Shown here piece by piece: positions 14,301 to 25,299 of a stretch of 64,000 bases of DNA; position 1 is the stretch's first letter, and each line of letters begins with the position of its first letter. The notes below the pieces were generated by a model. It did no database searches, was not told the origin of the DNA, and saw only the letters and a list, made by a program, of their open reading frames with translations. Source of the DNA: Beaufortia kweichowensis (lineage: Eukaryota; Chordata; Actinopteri; Cypriniformes; Gastromyzontidae); the NCBI GenBank assembly GCA_019155185.1, contig CM032804.1, positions 13,550,992 through 13,614,991 of the forward strand. Direction: 5' to 3'. Both the position numbers and the translations under genes were made by a program.

Positions 14301-14324
14301 CTTGGCGGTGGGCGCGTTGCCCAT
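3177..14324 (-). CDS. prkaca: cAMP-dependent protein kinase catalytic subunit alpha (10 exons)
   Basis: This is the serine/threonine kinase released from the PKA holoenzyme by cAMP. It acts in the cytosol and nucleus. Coding exons in order: 14276-14324, 7276-7337, 6769-6897, 6593-6691, 6401-6483, 5486-5612, 5002-5097, 3962-4084, 3720-3885 and 3177-3302. All have GT-AG borders. The start [11 protein letters not shown] keeps the myristoylation glycine. Visible motifs are the glycine loop GTGSFGRV, the ATP lysine in FAMKILDK, catalytic [11 protein letters not shown], activation loop [12 protein letters not shown] and the tail FDDYEEEE...KEFGEF. The tail wording ([26 protein letters not shown]) favours the alpha over the beta subunit, as does the asf1b neighbour. 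Summed exons give about 352 residues once an extra base is discounted; PKA C-alpha is 351. Exon 9 is 166 nt instead of 165, because an extra base near 3756 breaks the frame just after HKWF. Whether this is a pseudogene mutation or a sequence error cannot be told here. Confidence 0.95.
4111..4488 (-). repeat. Dispersed repeat, copy A (in a prkaca intron)
   Basis: Read on the minus strand, this segment matches 17970-18370 and 52095-52350 closely. Shared landmarks are the phrase TTTGTTGGGTATTAT followed by CTTCTGG, the phrase CAGGTAAAGTGCTGTTT, and AGTCCATATTC. It sits in the intron between exons 7 and 8 of prkaca, immediately upstream of the exon 8 acceptor. No ORF is present, so it is probably a non-autonomous transposon. 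Its exact ends were not resolved. Confidence 0.75.
5169..5391. repeat. Two (TA)n microsatellites in a prkaca intron
   Basis: Pure TA dinucleotide runs occupy about 5169-5202 and 5335-5391, separated by about 130 bp of unique AT-rich DNA. Both lie in the intron between exons 6 and 7 of prkaca. Reading frames of alternating I and Y over these runs are artefacts. Confidence 0.95.
8902..9019 (-). other. Candidate alternative first exon of prkaca (weak)
   Basis: On the minus strand a short open frame starting with ATG at 8929 reads MDCPTLLVD and runs into a good donor (gtaagg) at 8901. It ends in phase 1, which is what exon 2 of prkaca needs. An in-frame ATG upstream at 9019 would add a glycine-rich stretch. 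PKA catalytic genes are known to use several first exons. No homology to a known isoform was recognised, and one donor in three fits the phase by chance, so this is a weak call. Confidence 0.25.
9306..9363 (-). other. Candidate alternative first exon of prkaca with TATA box (weak)
   Basis: On the minus strand an ATG at 9363 opens a 19-codon frame, [19 protein letters not shown]. The frame then runs into the donor gtgagtgg and again ends in phase 1, compatible with prkaca exon 2. A TATAAA lies on the same strand at 9404-9409, about 40 bp upstream of the ATG, in a short GC-rich segment. The cysteine- and leucine-rich peptide resembles no isoform that I know. It could be chance. Confidence 0.22.
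10501..10740. mobile_element. Fold-back MITE, copy 1
   Basis: The segment begins with a degenerate arm that contains GATGTAAACAACACTGGTCC. It ends with the reverse complement of that arm, around GGACCAGTGTTGTTTAC, at about 10701-10717. The same arms occur in better-preserved form at 60442-60671. There is no coding capacity. Its location in the large first intron of prkaca fits a non-autonomous DNA transposon. Confidence 0.8.
11432..11555 (-). other. Probable alternative first exon of prkaca (Cbeta2-like N-terminus)
   Basis: On the minus strand, ATG at 11555 opens 41 codons beginning [16 protein letters not shown] and ending SEASCW plus one base, followed by the strong donor gtgagt. This phase 1 end joins prkaca exon 2 in frame, giving [11 protein letters not shown]. 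The start resembles the human PKA Cbeta2 first exon, in which LQKLEG...RLFHRH precedes the common [10 protein letters not shown]; this comparison is from memory. The DNA just upstream at 11,800-11,990 is relatively CpG-rich and could be a second promoter. Another in-frame ATG lies at 11621. I infer a brain- or tissue-specific isoform without myristoylation; transcripts are needed to confirm it. Confidence 0.5.
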
Positions 14325-15300
14325 GATTGCAGGCCAGGTATAACAGATCCTTGAAATCGACTTCTCTGTATGTCAACTGTCTCCAGACCTCGTCCCCTTA
14401 GCGATCATACGATTTCTAAAGCTGTTGCACTAGCTATCTCTACTCATAACTCGCTGGATCGCCGTATGCTGTCAGATCACAGCTAGTTAAGCACAGATCT
14501 AAAGTCTGCTGGTTGATAGCAGCTGATTAGTTGGTTGGTTAGCTAGCTAGCGAGCAAGCGCTAGCTAGCTAACAGTGGTAGTTTAATTTCAGTGCTTGTG
14601 GTTCGGAAATGCCTCTCAGCTCTGCCGGGTCGGGTCGGGTCCGATCCGTTCAAACAGCAGTAAGAGCCCGTCTTCTTCTCTTCCTCGCTTTGCTAACCCT
14701 CTGCGAGGCCCTCGACTTTCCTCTGAAGCGACACCAGCCCTTATTCTCACCGTCCGTACGTGGTTCTCGGCGCAGGACGGATACGCTGCCGTACCTGATC
14801 GGCACCGTGATCGTGTACTTGTTTACGTTGATGAAGCGAATCGATCTTGTGCACTATGTAGTTCGCATAATTCGACAGTCAGACCCCCTCCATTAATCCT
14901 CTAACCACAGCTAGAGGGAACTCCTGCTTCAGCGGGACCCGCCCCCGTGCGATTTCTATTGGTCGCGAAGTTTGTGACGCGCGGTCAGCGTACGGCGCCG
15001 ATTGGACGAACGGTCGGACAGCGAGCACACGGGAAGTGGCGATTGGATAAGAGATACTGTCAGTGGAACGTTATCCCACCCTCGCAAACTGACAAATAAC
15101 GTCATGTATTTTCAATTCATTAACGCTAGTTTCTGTGTTTCCTTTCTGTCCGTGTAAGCGGCTACGGTATTTTGGTTTCCCGATACAGAATCGGGTTCAT
15201 TCATAATCCTTTGATGATCCTCGGTGGCGTGTTTGTTAGCGAAATGGCCGCGCAGACCCCTCCCGCTAGACTAATCCGTGATAGGCTGTATGACGTCAAG
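14325..15300 (-). promoter_or_regulatory. prkaca 5' UTR and CpG-rich promoter region
   Basis: Upstream of the canonical ATG the DNA becomes CG-rich. It carries three CCAAT boxes in gene orientation (seen as ATTGG at about 14958, 15000 and 15041), which fits a TATA-less housekeeping promoter. The transcription start was not resolved. Between 15,300 and the asf1b 3' end nothing else recognisable was seen. Confidence 0.5.
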
Positions 15301-15879
15301 AAGGTCTATTTTTAGAAAGTTGGTCAGAATTTGAGGCACGCGGACACCCTACGTCTATGGAATATTAAAACGAGATCTGTCTTTTGCAAAACAACCATAC
15401 CGAGGTCATATGCGCAGGTATATGCATTGCATCTGACAACAGAGTTTAGTGGTTCATTCGCAGCGAACGGATTTATCTGGGAGGAAATATAAAAAGGATG
15501 CAGGGTTTTATCTTGCACACGTTTGAGCATGTTGCATGCTTTGCCTTGGTTTAAAAGGCAACACTACTTTGCAATCAAATAAAGATGTGAGAAAAGCCCC
15601 ACAATGATACTAAAATTAAACACAGATTTAATGATGACCGATCAAATGCAATCAAAAGCAAAAGGCAGTTGCTTTGAGGTCTTGTCACAGATGCAGCAAC
15701 AGTCCATGTTGCCTAGCAACTACAAGCAAGCGGCTTCTGTCACTCCAAACATGGTGCAGGAGGTGAACTCCTGCATAATGCATCACAACAGTTTTATGAA
15801 TGAAAGACTGCACAGCTGCATCCACTCTGTGCAGATCACAGATACTGCCCTGAAATAATAACACAACATCAATGACCAT

Positions 15880-16430
15880 TATCATGTAACAAAACATTTA
15901 TTTTAATGAGAACTGGCATACAAAGAGACATAGATATATATATATATACATTATAATACAGTCCCACATACAAAAATATTGTCCAAAGAAGCTGCAACCA
16001 TTTGTAGTTTACACAAGTACTGCTAAAGTCAATTACACATTTGACATCTTAAATACTGAGCTGATCTTGTATTTCCTTTCAGTTTGAGAATAGATTGGTT
16101 TTAGATCAAAAGGTTGACGTGTCACGAGAGTTACGGCATTAGATGAAGCACATCCTAATACTTAAGTAGTGTGTTAGTGACTTGATTTACCAGCTCCATT
16201 CATGTTTTTAACTGAAAAGCAAATATTTATTTTGCATGCCAGTGATAAGATCCGTCACATTCTCCACAGCACTGGTTTGTTTTCAATACGTGTGACAAAA
16301 TTAGAATAACCCTTTTTTCAAAATGACTGATGTATTTGAGTAACCCCGCCTCTTCTTCACAGAGTCCAGATTGACCCGAGCTCGTGGCTGAGCCTTGAGA
16401 TGTGAGGATTAATCACAGGAGCCTGCGTCA
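15880..16430 (-). other. Probable 3' UTR of asf1b
   Basis: Non-coding DNA follows the asf1b stop codon on the minus strand. A canonical AATAAA signal on that strand lies at 15897-15902, and another possible one near 16226. A short TA run at about 15938-15950 lies within it. Confidence 0.5.
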
Positions 16431-18679
16431 TTACAAACAGTCCATGGAGTTGTCTGGCACCAGTCCGAGTGGAGGCGCTTTACCCGGGGTGCAGGATGGG
16501 GGCAGCATAGCGTTAGGTGCGGGGTCCACGTTCTCTGAATCCTCCATCTTTTCAGCACATCCTTCCCAGTTGATGTGAAATCTGGTCACACGTGGGTTTG
16601 AGGCCAGAATGTTTCTCTGGAGCTACAAAAAGAAACAGAAATACCTTGTAGATACACATGTATACTCTGTAATTTTATTTATCAAACACAAGTCTTATGT
16701 TTTTGCATCTGCAGAAACTATTAAAAAACAATGCATGTTCTGAATGTAAAATTCTAAAGGAAAGATCTCATGAACTAGCCTGAGTGTCATTTTCTTTCCA
16801 ATATTGACATTTCTTTTTTTATCTTTCAAAACAGGAAGTTCTTCATGGTCAGTTTCATTTTGCATGTGTATATCTGCTAAAAGTTAATTTTGTAGCAGAT
16901 ATAAAACTGATTTATATTTCATGGGGTCTTTGTTGACTTACCTGTCCATAGTTAGGCTTAAGGGGAGGGTTCTCACGAAGCTCAGTGTCCGTATATTCAT
17001 TATTAACATAATAGCCAATGCGTATGAACTCCTGTCCTCTGTAAGTGCATGTGATTAGAACAACAGTAACGCCCACAGCATCACTTTCAGGTATTAGGGC
17101 AGGGTTTGGAGCATCTGCCTATTGGATAAAAGACAAAAACACATTTAACAAAAATGTTGTCAGGTGCTGCTTAGAACACATACATGAATATTTTTGGGTG
17201 TAACTGTATGACTAGTTAGTTACCTTTTGCATCTGTGAATTCAATACAAAATCACATGTTGACATAAGAAATGGCTTTGGGCCTTCAATGTTGTGGTGAT
17301 GGTGACAAATGTGAATGTGATTTGTTAACTGGAGCAGAGGGGAAGATTATATAATGACCGAAATTTTTGCACTCTAATGCTTTCTTTGTCCTGACAGCTC
17401 ATGGCCACTGTATGCTTTGTAAAATACAGTAAAGAACCCATGAAAATCTGCTAAAGACCATTTGAGTTTATGGAAAGTGTGATACAGGTTTGTAGCCTCA
17501 TGCTGTAAAGCAGATGTCACAAAGTTATTTTAAGGAAAAGAATTCTCACCAAGGCCAATTAAAAAGAAGCCATACAATCAAGGGACACTTTAAAAAACAC
17601 TTTGAAGGTACAGGACTTTTAGAATTTTATTTACTACGAAAACATTTGGTACATGTAAGCCAATAGCTGCTGAATAGTCTGTTGCTAATTATAAGCAATA
17701 CAGTGGTTATTAGACTTCTAAGTAATAAATGAATGGCCCAGTCTTACTGATAATCTGAATCAAGGTCATTAGCTCACCTGAAAAACAAACATGTGTCGTC
17801 CTGCAGGAACTGGACCAACAAGAACAGAGTCAAGAGTCTGATCATACTCCTCACTCTCGGCTGATCCCACATAAATAATCTTCCATTCAAGATCTATGAC
17901 ACACAATGACAAAAATATATTTAGTCTATTATTTTAGGTTTGTACCATATTTAGGTTATTACCATATTTAACATACCTCAGATGTAAATATTTGGTTGTT
18001 TAAATACCCATGTTAAGTCTTTCTTAAAGTTTTTAAAGCAGGATATTTCAGCTGTACAGCTGCTTTCTAAAATAACACTGAACATAACATGAACATAACA
18101 AATATTCATAGTCAGGTAAAGTGCTGTTTCCAGAATTGTCACATCTATAAAAGTCCATATTCACCAAATTTCAGCTGTATAAAATAACTATTTAATGTGA
18201 GTCATCTCTTCTTCATTTGTTGGGTATTATCGCTTCTGGTTTGTGTATTTTAATTTACAGAATCCTGCCTCTCAAAACGTGTTTTTTTGGTCACGTCAAT
18301 AACGCATGCATATTTCTACTTTTTCAAATAGATAATTCATGTGGGACTGATATTTTGACTAATTTAGGCTAACCCTGAGACTGACCCTGTATGATATTTA
18401 TAATTTATAAGGGTTTATGTTATTTACAGTAATGCAGCTTTCACCGCACGCTTCAATTACCCGCCATTCTGACGTCATCTGGCGGAGTTAGCTAGCTATC
18501 TCGCTAGCTAATGAAGAACACAGAAAACATTATACACAAAATAATTAAAATAGTAAAGTTTAGTACTCACCTTCTGGCAGATCCTCCATGCATTCAAACG
18601 TTATTTCAAACTGAAACGGGTTTCCAAATGGACTCGGGTTGTCCAGGACAGCTACATTTAGCACTTGAACTTTTGCCAT
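16431..18679 (-). CDS. asf1b: Histone chaperone ASF1B (4 exons)
   Basis: ASF1 binds the H3-H4 dimer and passes it to CAF-1 or HIRA during replication and repair in the nucleus. Coding exons: 18571-18679, 17778-17893, 16942-17118 and 16431-16622, all with GT-AG borders, totalling 594 nt (197 residues). The protein begins MAKVQVLNVAVLDNPSPFG and keeps the conserved core phrases FEITFECMEDLPEDLEWK, YVGSAESEEYDQ, VGPVPAGRHMFVFQ, ITCTYRGQEFIR and GYYVNNEY. These cover the immunoglobulin-like domain of about 155 residues. The divergent acidic tail ends in DNSMDCL, close to the human ASF1B ending MDCM, which supports B over A. In human, ASF1B lies next to PRKACA, as here. A dispersed repeat sits in intron 1. 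Confidence 0.96.
17970..18370 (+). repeat. Dispersed repeat, copy B (in asf1b intron 1)
   Basis: This is the plus-oriented copy of the family also seen at 4111-4488 (reverse) and 52095-52350. It shares TTTGTTGGGTATTAT, the TTTGTGTATTTTAAT segment and the GTGTTTTTTTGGTCAC region with copy A. It has no coding capacity. Confidence 0.75.
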
Positions 18680-19046
18680 ACCTTTATTATAACTAGTAAA
18701 TGGTCACAATATATTGCCCAAAACGAAAAACAGATGAATCTAGAAAGGAATTCAAATACCCAACGCACGTTTTAAAAGAAAAATACACTTAACGTATCGA
18801 TTTCAGTCGCTTCTGTTAGCAAACTAGCTTATTTTGCTTTAAAAGTCCACTATGTCGTTACAGCAGGAATAAGCGTAAACTATGTTGTCTCTCCTCCCAA
18901 ATTAAAAGACAAATAAAGGAAATTCGTTTTTGGAGTAACGTTAAGATGTTTAATAAAGATTATTTCGTTGACTGACTGATAATACAACCTGTGTTGTCTC
19001 CCGCCAGAGCATTTAGACAGCTCCAGTAAAGCGTCAGACGCAGCGG

Positions 19047-19108
19047 ATTGGTCTGCGCGCTGATTGGCCATCGAACTAAAAGTCCCAGATTGCGTGAACG
19101 TTGATTGG
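19047..19108 (-). promoter_or_regulatory. Three CCAAT boxes upstream of asf1b
   Basis: Three ATTGG motifs (CCAAT on the asf1b strand) lie at 19047-19051, 19063-19067 and 19104-19108, about 370-430 bp upstream of the start codon. Clustered CCAAT boxes bound by NF-Y are typical of genes switched on in S/G2 phase, and human ASF1B is cell-cycle regulated. NF-Y binding here is inferred. crb3 is transcribed away in the opposite direction from about 20.4 kb, so the boxes could act on both. Confidence 0.5.
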
Positions 19109-20953
19109 ACGACGGTGACAGCCGTCAAAAGGACGAATCCTGTCTTCATGACTAAAGTTCAAAGGTCAGCAGCTAGACGCAACATATTTACTACAGGTTT
19201 AATATTTAGTTTTCATTATAGGGCCTGTCAAACACAAATCTTAAAAAAAAAACATAAGACAAGGCCTTGTGTTAATGTTTATTTTAATAAAAATCTTTTT
19301 TTGTCACTTCATTTTGCATTTATGCGTTTATACTTCTTCTAAAGCTTCTTACAGATGAGGGAAAGTTGACAGCGATGAATGGCAAGTTTAGAGTACAAGC
19401 AAGCAAGATCAATAAAATGCATAAATAGTAAAATTATAGTAAGTATATTTGTTTACAGAGTTGAGTTACGATATGTAAGGTGTGTCTTCAAATGTTACTT
19501 AAAACGTGTCTTATACTTAAGTTTTACACTGTTGACTGGTCGGTCCATTTTGCTTGGTTTTTAGTTGTTTGTAAAAAAAATGTCTGTAAGCTGTTATACA
19601 TTATAATTGTTATACATTATCTAATAAGTTTATGAAATATCATTAATATTTATTTTATTTTGTCTGTGTATGCTGTCAAGTGAGCATCTCAATCAGCCAT
19701 TCAGTGGTTAATAGTTTTCAAGAAGGAAAAGGATTAACGGAATTGAGGTATTTCAAGAATTTTTTCACTTCTGTAAGATCAAAGGTCCATCAGTCGCCAC
19801 ATGAGGTCGCAACACTGGTGAAAGAAGATTGAAAACTGAAGGTGCTCATAACAAAACCTAAGAGTAATAGGCGTGTGTACTTACACCTGATAAACCTCTA
19901 TAAACCTAATATTAAAATCCAAAGTTATTTAAAACATGGAAACGGAAAAGTCAGATACCGATATAGCATACACAAATTATTCACATTGAAAGAACGATTG
20001 AAAACAAGTGAATCTTAGAGAGCTGAGAGAGGAAGTGAGTCAGCGCATCGCTTCAGTGCGCAGGTGGATGTTTGCGCACAATAGCGCGTCTGTTCCTGTC
20101 ACAGGTAGCTGCTGATCTCAGGTATTGTAACACGACACTGAACCATGTGATCAACAACGAGAATTTAGGAAGAAAACCCTTGAACAGCTCGGGCGATCAC
20201 TCAACACACTAGCAAATACCATATGCGCAGGAATACCTTTGCGAGGAGAGTTGGGTCTTGAGGGATAATGCTTTATCCTATGTGCAGTATTTATGAGACA
20301 TTGGAGTGTCGCGGTAGTTTCGGTTCAGATACGGACTTCCACCGGTGAGGTGAGGCGGAAGCGACCGGGGACCAAATACACTGGATCTGTATCGTACATG
20401 CATTGAGAAAAACAATTCGGATAACATCGTGGATTGAAGGTTGGCCCACAGGTATGACTTTGTATACAGCTGCTTTTGTGTATTGTTTGTTTCCTTAACA
20501 ACACAAGATGGAAGGAGTGTGTATTTCCTGAACTGGACAGACTGAAGGTGAAAACGTTCAGAAAATAAATAAGAAATACTATTTACTGTTACATCTCATT
20601 ATTTATAATGTATCAAAGACAGTCAGTCATTCTGAAGTTTTTTAAATGTTAAATGAATAACAATTTACAGAGTGACCTTCTCTTACACTGTAGGTTTATT
20701 CACAAATTTGATTATAAATTAGTGCAACACACTTATAAAATATGTATATTCTGTATCTTATGTATATTTATTTAAAAATGTTTTTAATAGCACGTTTTTA
20801 GTGATTTCAGTGTACTGTATTTATAGTTATTTATCAATAAAAGAAGTCAAATTAATTTCTGTTTATGATCACTGTTTTATCTTGTAAGAAGAAATGATCT
20901 CATTTTGAAATCGACATCAGATCTTAACAGAAGTTTCTACTCTTCTTTTGCAG

Positions 20954-21154
20954 CTCGCCAGAGACGGCTAAGACTGTTTTTATTCTTTTGATGTTGGATA
21001 TGATTTATTGACCTCTGATTCCACCCTACCCAGAACATCAGCCCATTCTGGTTGAGGGTAGGGGTACAGATTGACTCCGCAGAGATGATACGGCAGGTTG
21101 GGCTATTGGCAGCCAGTTTTCTGCTGCTGTTTCCCAGGAATGCGTTGGCCGAGG
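20954..21154 (+). other. crb3 exon 2: 5' UTR plus start codon
   Basis: The acceptor is tttgcag ending at 20953 and the donor is gtgagt at 21155. The upstream portion to 21084 is untranslated. A non-coding first exon probably ends at 20451 before the donor gtatga; its start was not resolved. Confidence 0.6.
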
Positions 21155-23786
21155 GTGAGTCATTTGCTCCACCTATACAGCCATGTATGAAACTTGGAAC
21201 GGAAAAACTTTCTGTTCGAAAGGAGATGATCCGGATTATTCATTACTGTTAAATCACACTGCATTTAAATAGCTAAATAAAGTTACATCAGATTCATCTC
21301 AATCACATAACTTTGGCTGGGTAACACACCCCTGTGAAAACACTTTGGACAAAACACTTTGGACAAGCTCAAGCATGTCGGTTTGTGGCAGATACATTTT
21401 AAGTATTGTGGGAGGCTTGTAATATAAATATTACACCCAGTTAAGGTATAAATATGAAATCATGTATGAGATCTGAATGATTTAAATGAAATCACAGGAA
21501 CATGTCTAGGTCATATTTTACATCCAAGAAAAGATTTTTGAAATTTTTACTGGTCTAAGGAAGGATTTTGGTAGAATAAATTAACACTGTTGTTGAGAAG
21601 GTAGGAATTTTGAGCAAAATGATCCTAAAGTTAGTCCTGTTTATTGTCAGTTAGAATGTGTTTAGATTTGGAGGTGAAATATGACTTTTTGTATTCTTTT
21701 CATATCTTCTAGTCTTCTAACAAGTTTCTATTTCTTTAAAGTTATCTATGTCCCCTTTTGCCCTTGAGGGATTATTTACTCATGTAAATGATTAACATTT
21801 TGCCTTTTTATTTGTAGTCTCTCTCCCAGTCTCTCTTTATTTCTTCTGCGTGTGTTTCTGCTGTGACAGCTTTGAAGGTTTAAACATTACTTTTACTCAG
21901 ACCTTTGAAAGTGTGAAATTTAGTGGCAAGCTCAAGACCTTTGGACCCTTGCTTTTGCTTTTACTCTTACACTATGTGTAAGAGTGGGTTGCTAAAGTGC
22001 AGAGTAATAAAATGTTTTTTAGATTTCTTTAGATTTCAATAAATTTTGATTATTATTGAGATATTAAAGATTTGCTTTTGTGTGGGGCACTAATTAATGA
22101 TGCCCACAAAACCTTGATTAATCCAGATTTAAGGCTTTCGTCAACTTTTCCTTCTACAAGCTTGAATATTGTATACAATATTTTATAGTTGTGTATAATA
22201 GTATACATTCTTCCTTTTTTCTTTTCTGTCTTTCTTTCTTTCTATTTACGGTACTTTTTATCAGGTTTTAACTTTTGCACCCCAGGGTTTTTTTTTGTTT
22301 GTTAAAATATTATGCATGAAAAATGACTCCGAGACTTTCCTGAACGTTTTTAGTTGATAACACTAAAACAATTCACTGAAGTTTGATTATATTTAGGTAT
22401 TTCTTTAGTTCACGTCACAGCCTAGCAAACCACAGTGTGCTGCTAGTCAGAGGCAGGTGGAAATTCTCCCAAAGCATTTCATAGGACAAACATTTGCATA
22501 CACCTGTCATACAAGATAAGTCTAGAAAAGACTGACTGTACGTTTTGAATGTGTATATGAGTTTATTTTGTCAACCAACATATAGATAGGCCTCAGTGTT
22601 AGCAGACATATCTGTTTTTGCAATAATAAAGTGAGTGCTATGAGTTCTTTTTCAAGATTTTCTGATACCACATTGATAAAATTCTTTTGTTTGCAAGATT
22701 TTCCACATTTCACAGTTTTTCTCTATTTATTGTACACATTCCAAGCTAAAGTAAATTCTCTCATGCGCTTTTAAAGTGTATATCATGCAAACACAAGGCA
22801 GACACATCAGTGTAAATTCCCGCTATATCAGTTCTTGGTGTTCATATTCATCTGTATTTTTTGTTTTGTTTTCGCAGCTGTGTGATAATAACATTTAGCA
22901 GTATTTTTTGCACTGAGCACACAAGATGTAACTAGCATGTTTCCGATAAAATATTACATAAAAACATAGCAATACTGTAGTTAAAGAAATGTACGGACTG
23001 AAAACTGTCAAAATTCATAATCTGTAGAATTGATTTTCATCTCAAACTAATGTTTTTCATTTGCAGGGGAGAATACAACAATGTCTAGTAACACTACAAC
23101 TAGTAACAACACAACTTCTAGCACAGTAAGTAACCTAATGTTTTCTGTTCTTCATTTATTACTCTGGCAAGATCAACTGTCTATACATACTCACTTACTT
23201 ATTTTTAACCTGTGGTTGGGTCAAAAAGGGACAAACCCAACCAGTGGGTTATATTAACCTAGAAAATGTCCATATTTAATCCAACCTGAGTTAAAAACAA
23301 CAAAGCTTTTGGGCAAAAACAACCCAACATAGGTTAATTTATAACCCAACATTATGTAGTGTATTTTGTAGTGTAGAGCATTACAATTTATTTTTGTTAT
23401 AGATTTAATTTAATGTTGGTCAGTTTTTGATGTGTATTTCATTTGCAGCACAATGCTGGTAACCAGAAATGAGTAAAAATATAAACATTTGTGCTAAACT
23501 TTAAAATATCTAATCTAGATTATGCGAGTGCTGCAGAAGTTCACTTCATTAATATTTCTGCTTCTTCTTTGCCCAGGGTCCTGATATTGTGGCCATTGTA
23601 GTACCAATTGTGGTCGTGGTATTGCTGGCTATTTTGGTGGGGGTGCTGTTGTTTCTGTTCTGTGTGGTGAAGAAGAAGCGTCAGACGGAGGGGACGTATC
23701 GACCCAGCGCAGAGGAGCAGACAGGAACCCGCAGTGAAGAGACGCCAAACGCCCTCAAGTTACCCAAAGAGGAGAGACTGATCTGA
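21085..23786 (+). CDS. crb3: Crumbs homolog 3, apical polarity protein (3 coding exons)
   Basis: CRB3 is a small single-pass protein of the apical membrane that organises tight junctions and cilia through PALS1/PATJ and PAR6. Coding exons: 21085-21154, 23067-23125 and 23577-23786, giving 112 residues (human about 120). It begins with a signal peptide, MIRQVGLLAASFLLLFPRN. A tiny, very Asn/Ser/Thr-rich ectodomain with several N-glycosylation sequons (NTT, NNTT) follows. Then come one hydrophobic span of about 26 residues, a basic KKKR stop-transfer motif and the conserved FERM-binding segment RQTEGTYRPSAEEQ. It ends in the PDZ ligand ERLI, the classic Crumbs C-terminus. The first ATG after the acceptor in the right frame was chosen; the frame is open further upstream but with no ATG. 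TUBB4A, the next gene, is also close to CRB3 in human. Confidence 0.95.
23205..23362. repeat. AACCCAAC-type repeat in crb3 intron
   Basis: The segment contains several forward and inverted AACCCAAC / GTTGGGT words (about 23214, 23236, 23320 and 23343). This is a pattern I associate with short non-autonomous DNA elements common in cyprinids. Ends and family were not established. Confidence 0.4.
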
Positions 23787-24316
23787 CACGCTGTAACTCA
23801 TTTTAGTGTTGGTTCATAATCACCCTGAAGTACAATGTGACTCTATTCAGAATGTTGAAACAGATAAACATTAACTAAGCACCTTTAAAAGCACAGGACA
23901 CAGATTTAGCCCTGTGTTTTGGCTAAACAAAGCGAGTATGACCACTTGGATGAAATCCATATTTACTCTGCAAAAGGCAATGTATGTCATAGTGCTCATA
24001 TTAATGTTGGACTAAAAAACTGAACAGAAGAACCTGTTGCATTAAACAGAGAAGACAACACTCGCTGGAGCTAATACATAGTAGAACTGCATCAAATCTT
24101 TTGCCATTTAAATGTTGGGACTTCAAACTCAGCAGGGATAATTGGGATAATAGGATAAATGCTTTTGTCAACAGATCTTCAGCATTCACATTTCATTCCT
24201 GTTTTAGGTTGTTAGCTATTACACACAGATAATTGTATAAAGTGTTAACATTTTTAAACATTTTCAGATCCTTTGCTCAAAATATACAGTAGGATATTTT
24301 AACAATCATAACTACA

Positions 24317-24560
<244 letters not shown>

Positions 24561-25034
24561 GCTGGTTTGTTTTTCAAAACCAATAGGATAATTTCAAATG
24601 ATTATTTATAAGGTGCATTTGGCAAGTTATATTTTTTCATATGTTATATTCCAATACTAATTGTTGAGAAATGTGATCAATGCAACGTTAAAAAATTGAG
24701 ATTTATACGTTTAAGAAAAAATATTGCTGTGCACAAGGAGGTGTGTCATTTTGGAAAGCATTAGACAGTATTGCTTAAGGCTGTGTCTCAATATTGCTTG
24801 CCAAGAACAATACAAGGCTTTATCTAAGAAACATGCCTATTTGATGATTTGTTTTCTGGAATGACGCTCTCTAGTGGTTGCAGACAGTTATCTTATGCTA
24901 TCTCATTTTCTTTGATATGAAAACTGTAGCAGCAATGAAATGAATTCATAAAATCTGACATTTGTGTGTTTATTTATAATCATGTAAATTAAACATTTAA
25001 GCAAACCTGCTAAAAGGAAAAAACAAAACATTTT

Positions 25035-25299
25035 GGATGTAGAATCAGCCTTTATTCAGATTGACACATAGTCACAATGTTCACAAATCTGAAGGCTTCA
25101 CAGTTAAACTCTTGGATGTGGAGATGATCTGATGACGTGCATTCACAACATTCAGAAACATAAAAAGTTAAAATGTTCACAATTCATTAAAATGTCACTT
25201 GTTTTCAATGGATACTGAGAATGAGAACTTGTTTGTTCTGGTTTGTGATGAGATAAGAATGAAATGTGAGGATGAAATGGAACACTAAGCGTTTGTGAT
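25035..25299 (-). other. 3' UTR of the beta-tubulin gene
   Basis: Non-coding DNA follows the tubulin stop codon; an AATAAA signal on the minus strand lies at 25051-25056. The remaining gap to crb3 (about 23.8-25.0 kb) holds the crb3 3' UTR, the (TA)n repeat and no gene that I can see. Confidence 0.6.

Noticed and set aside
14609..14896. A plus-strand frame of 95 codons with a signal-peptide-like stretch (ARLLLFLALLTLCEA)
   Set aside because: It lies in the CpG-rich promoter of prkaca, where open frames are common. A second overlapping frame is equally open, and no homology or splice context supports it.
15604..15858. A plus-strand 84-codon frame beginning MILKLNTDLMMTD
   Set aside because: It is antisense to the asf1b 3' end region, with no recognisable domain and no evident promoter.
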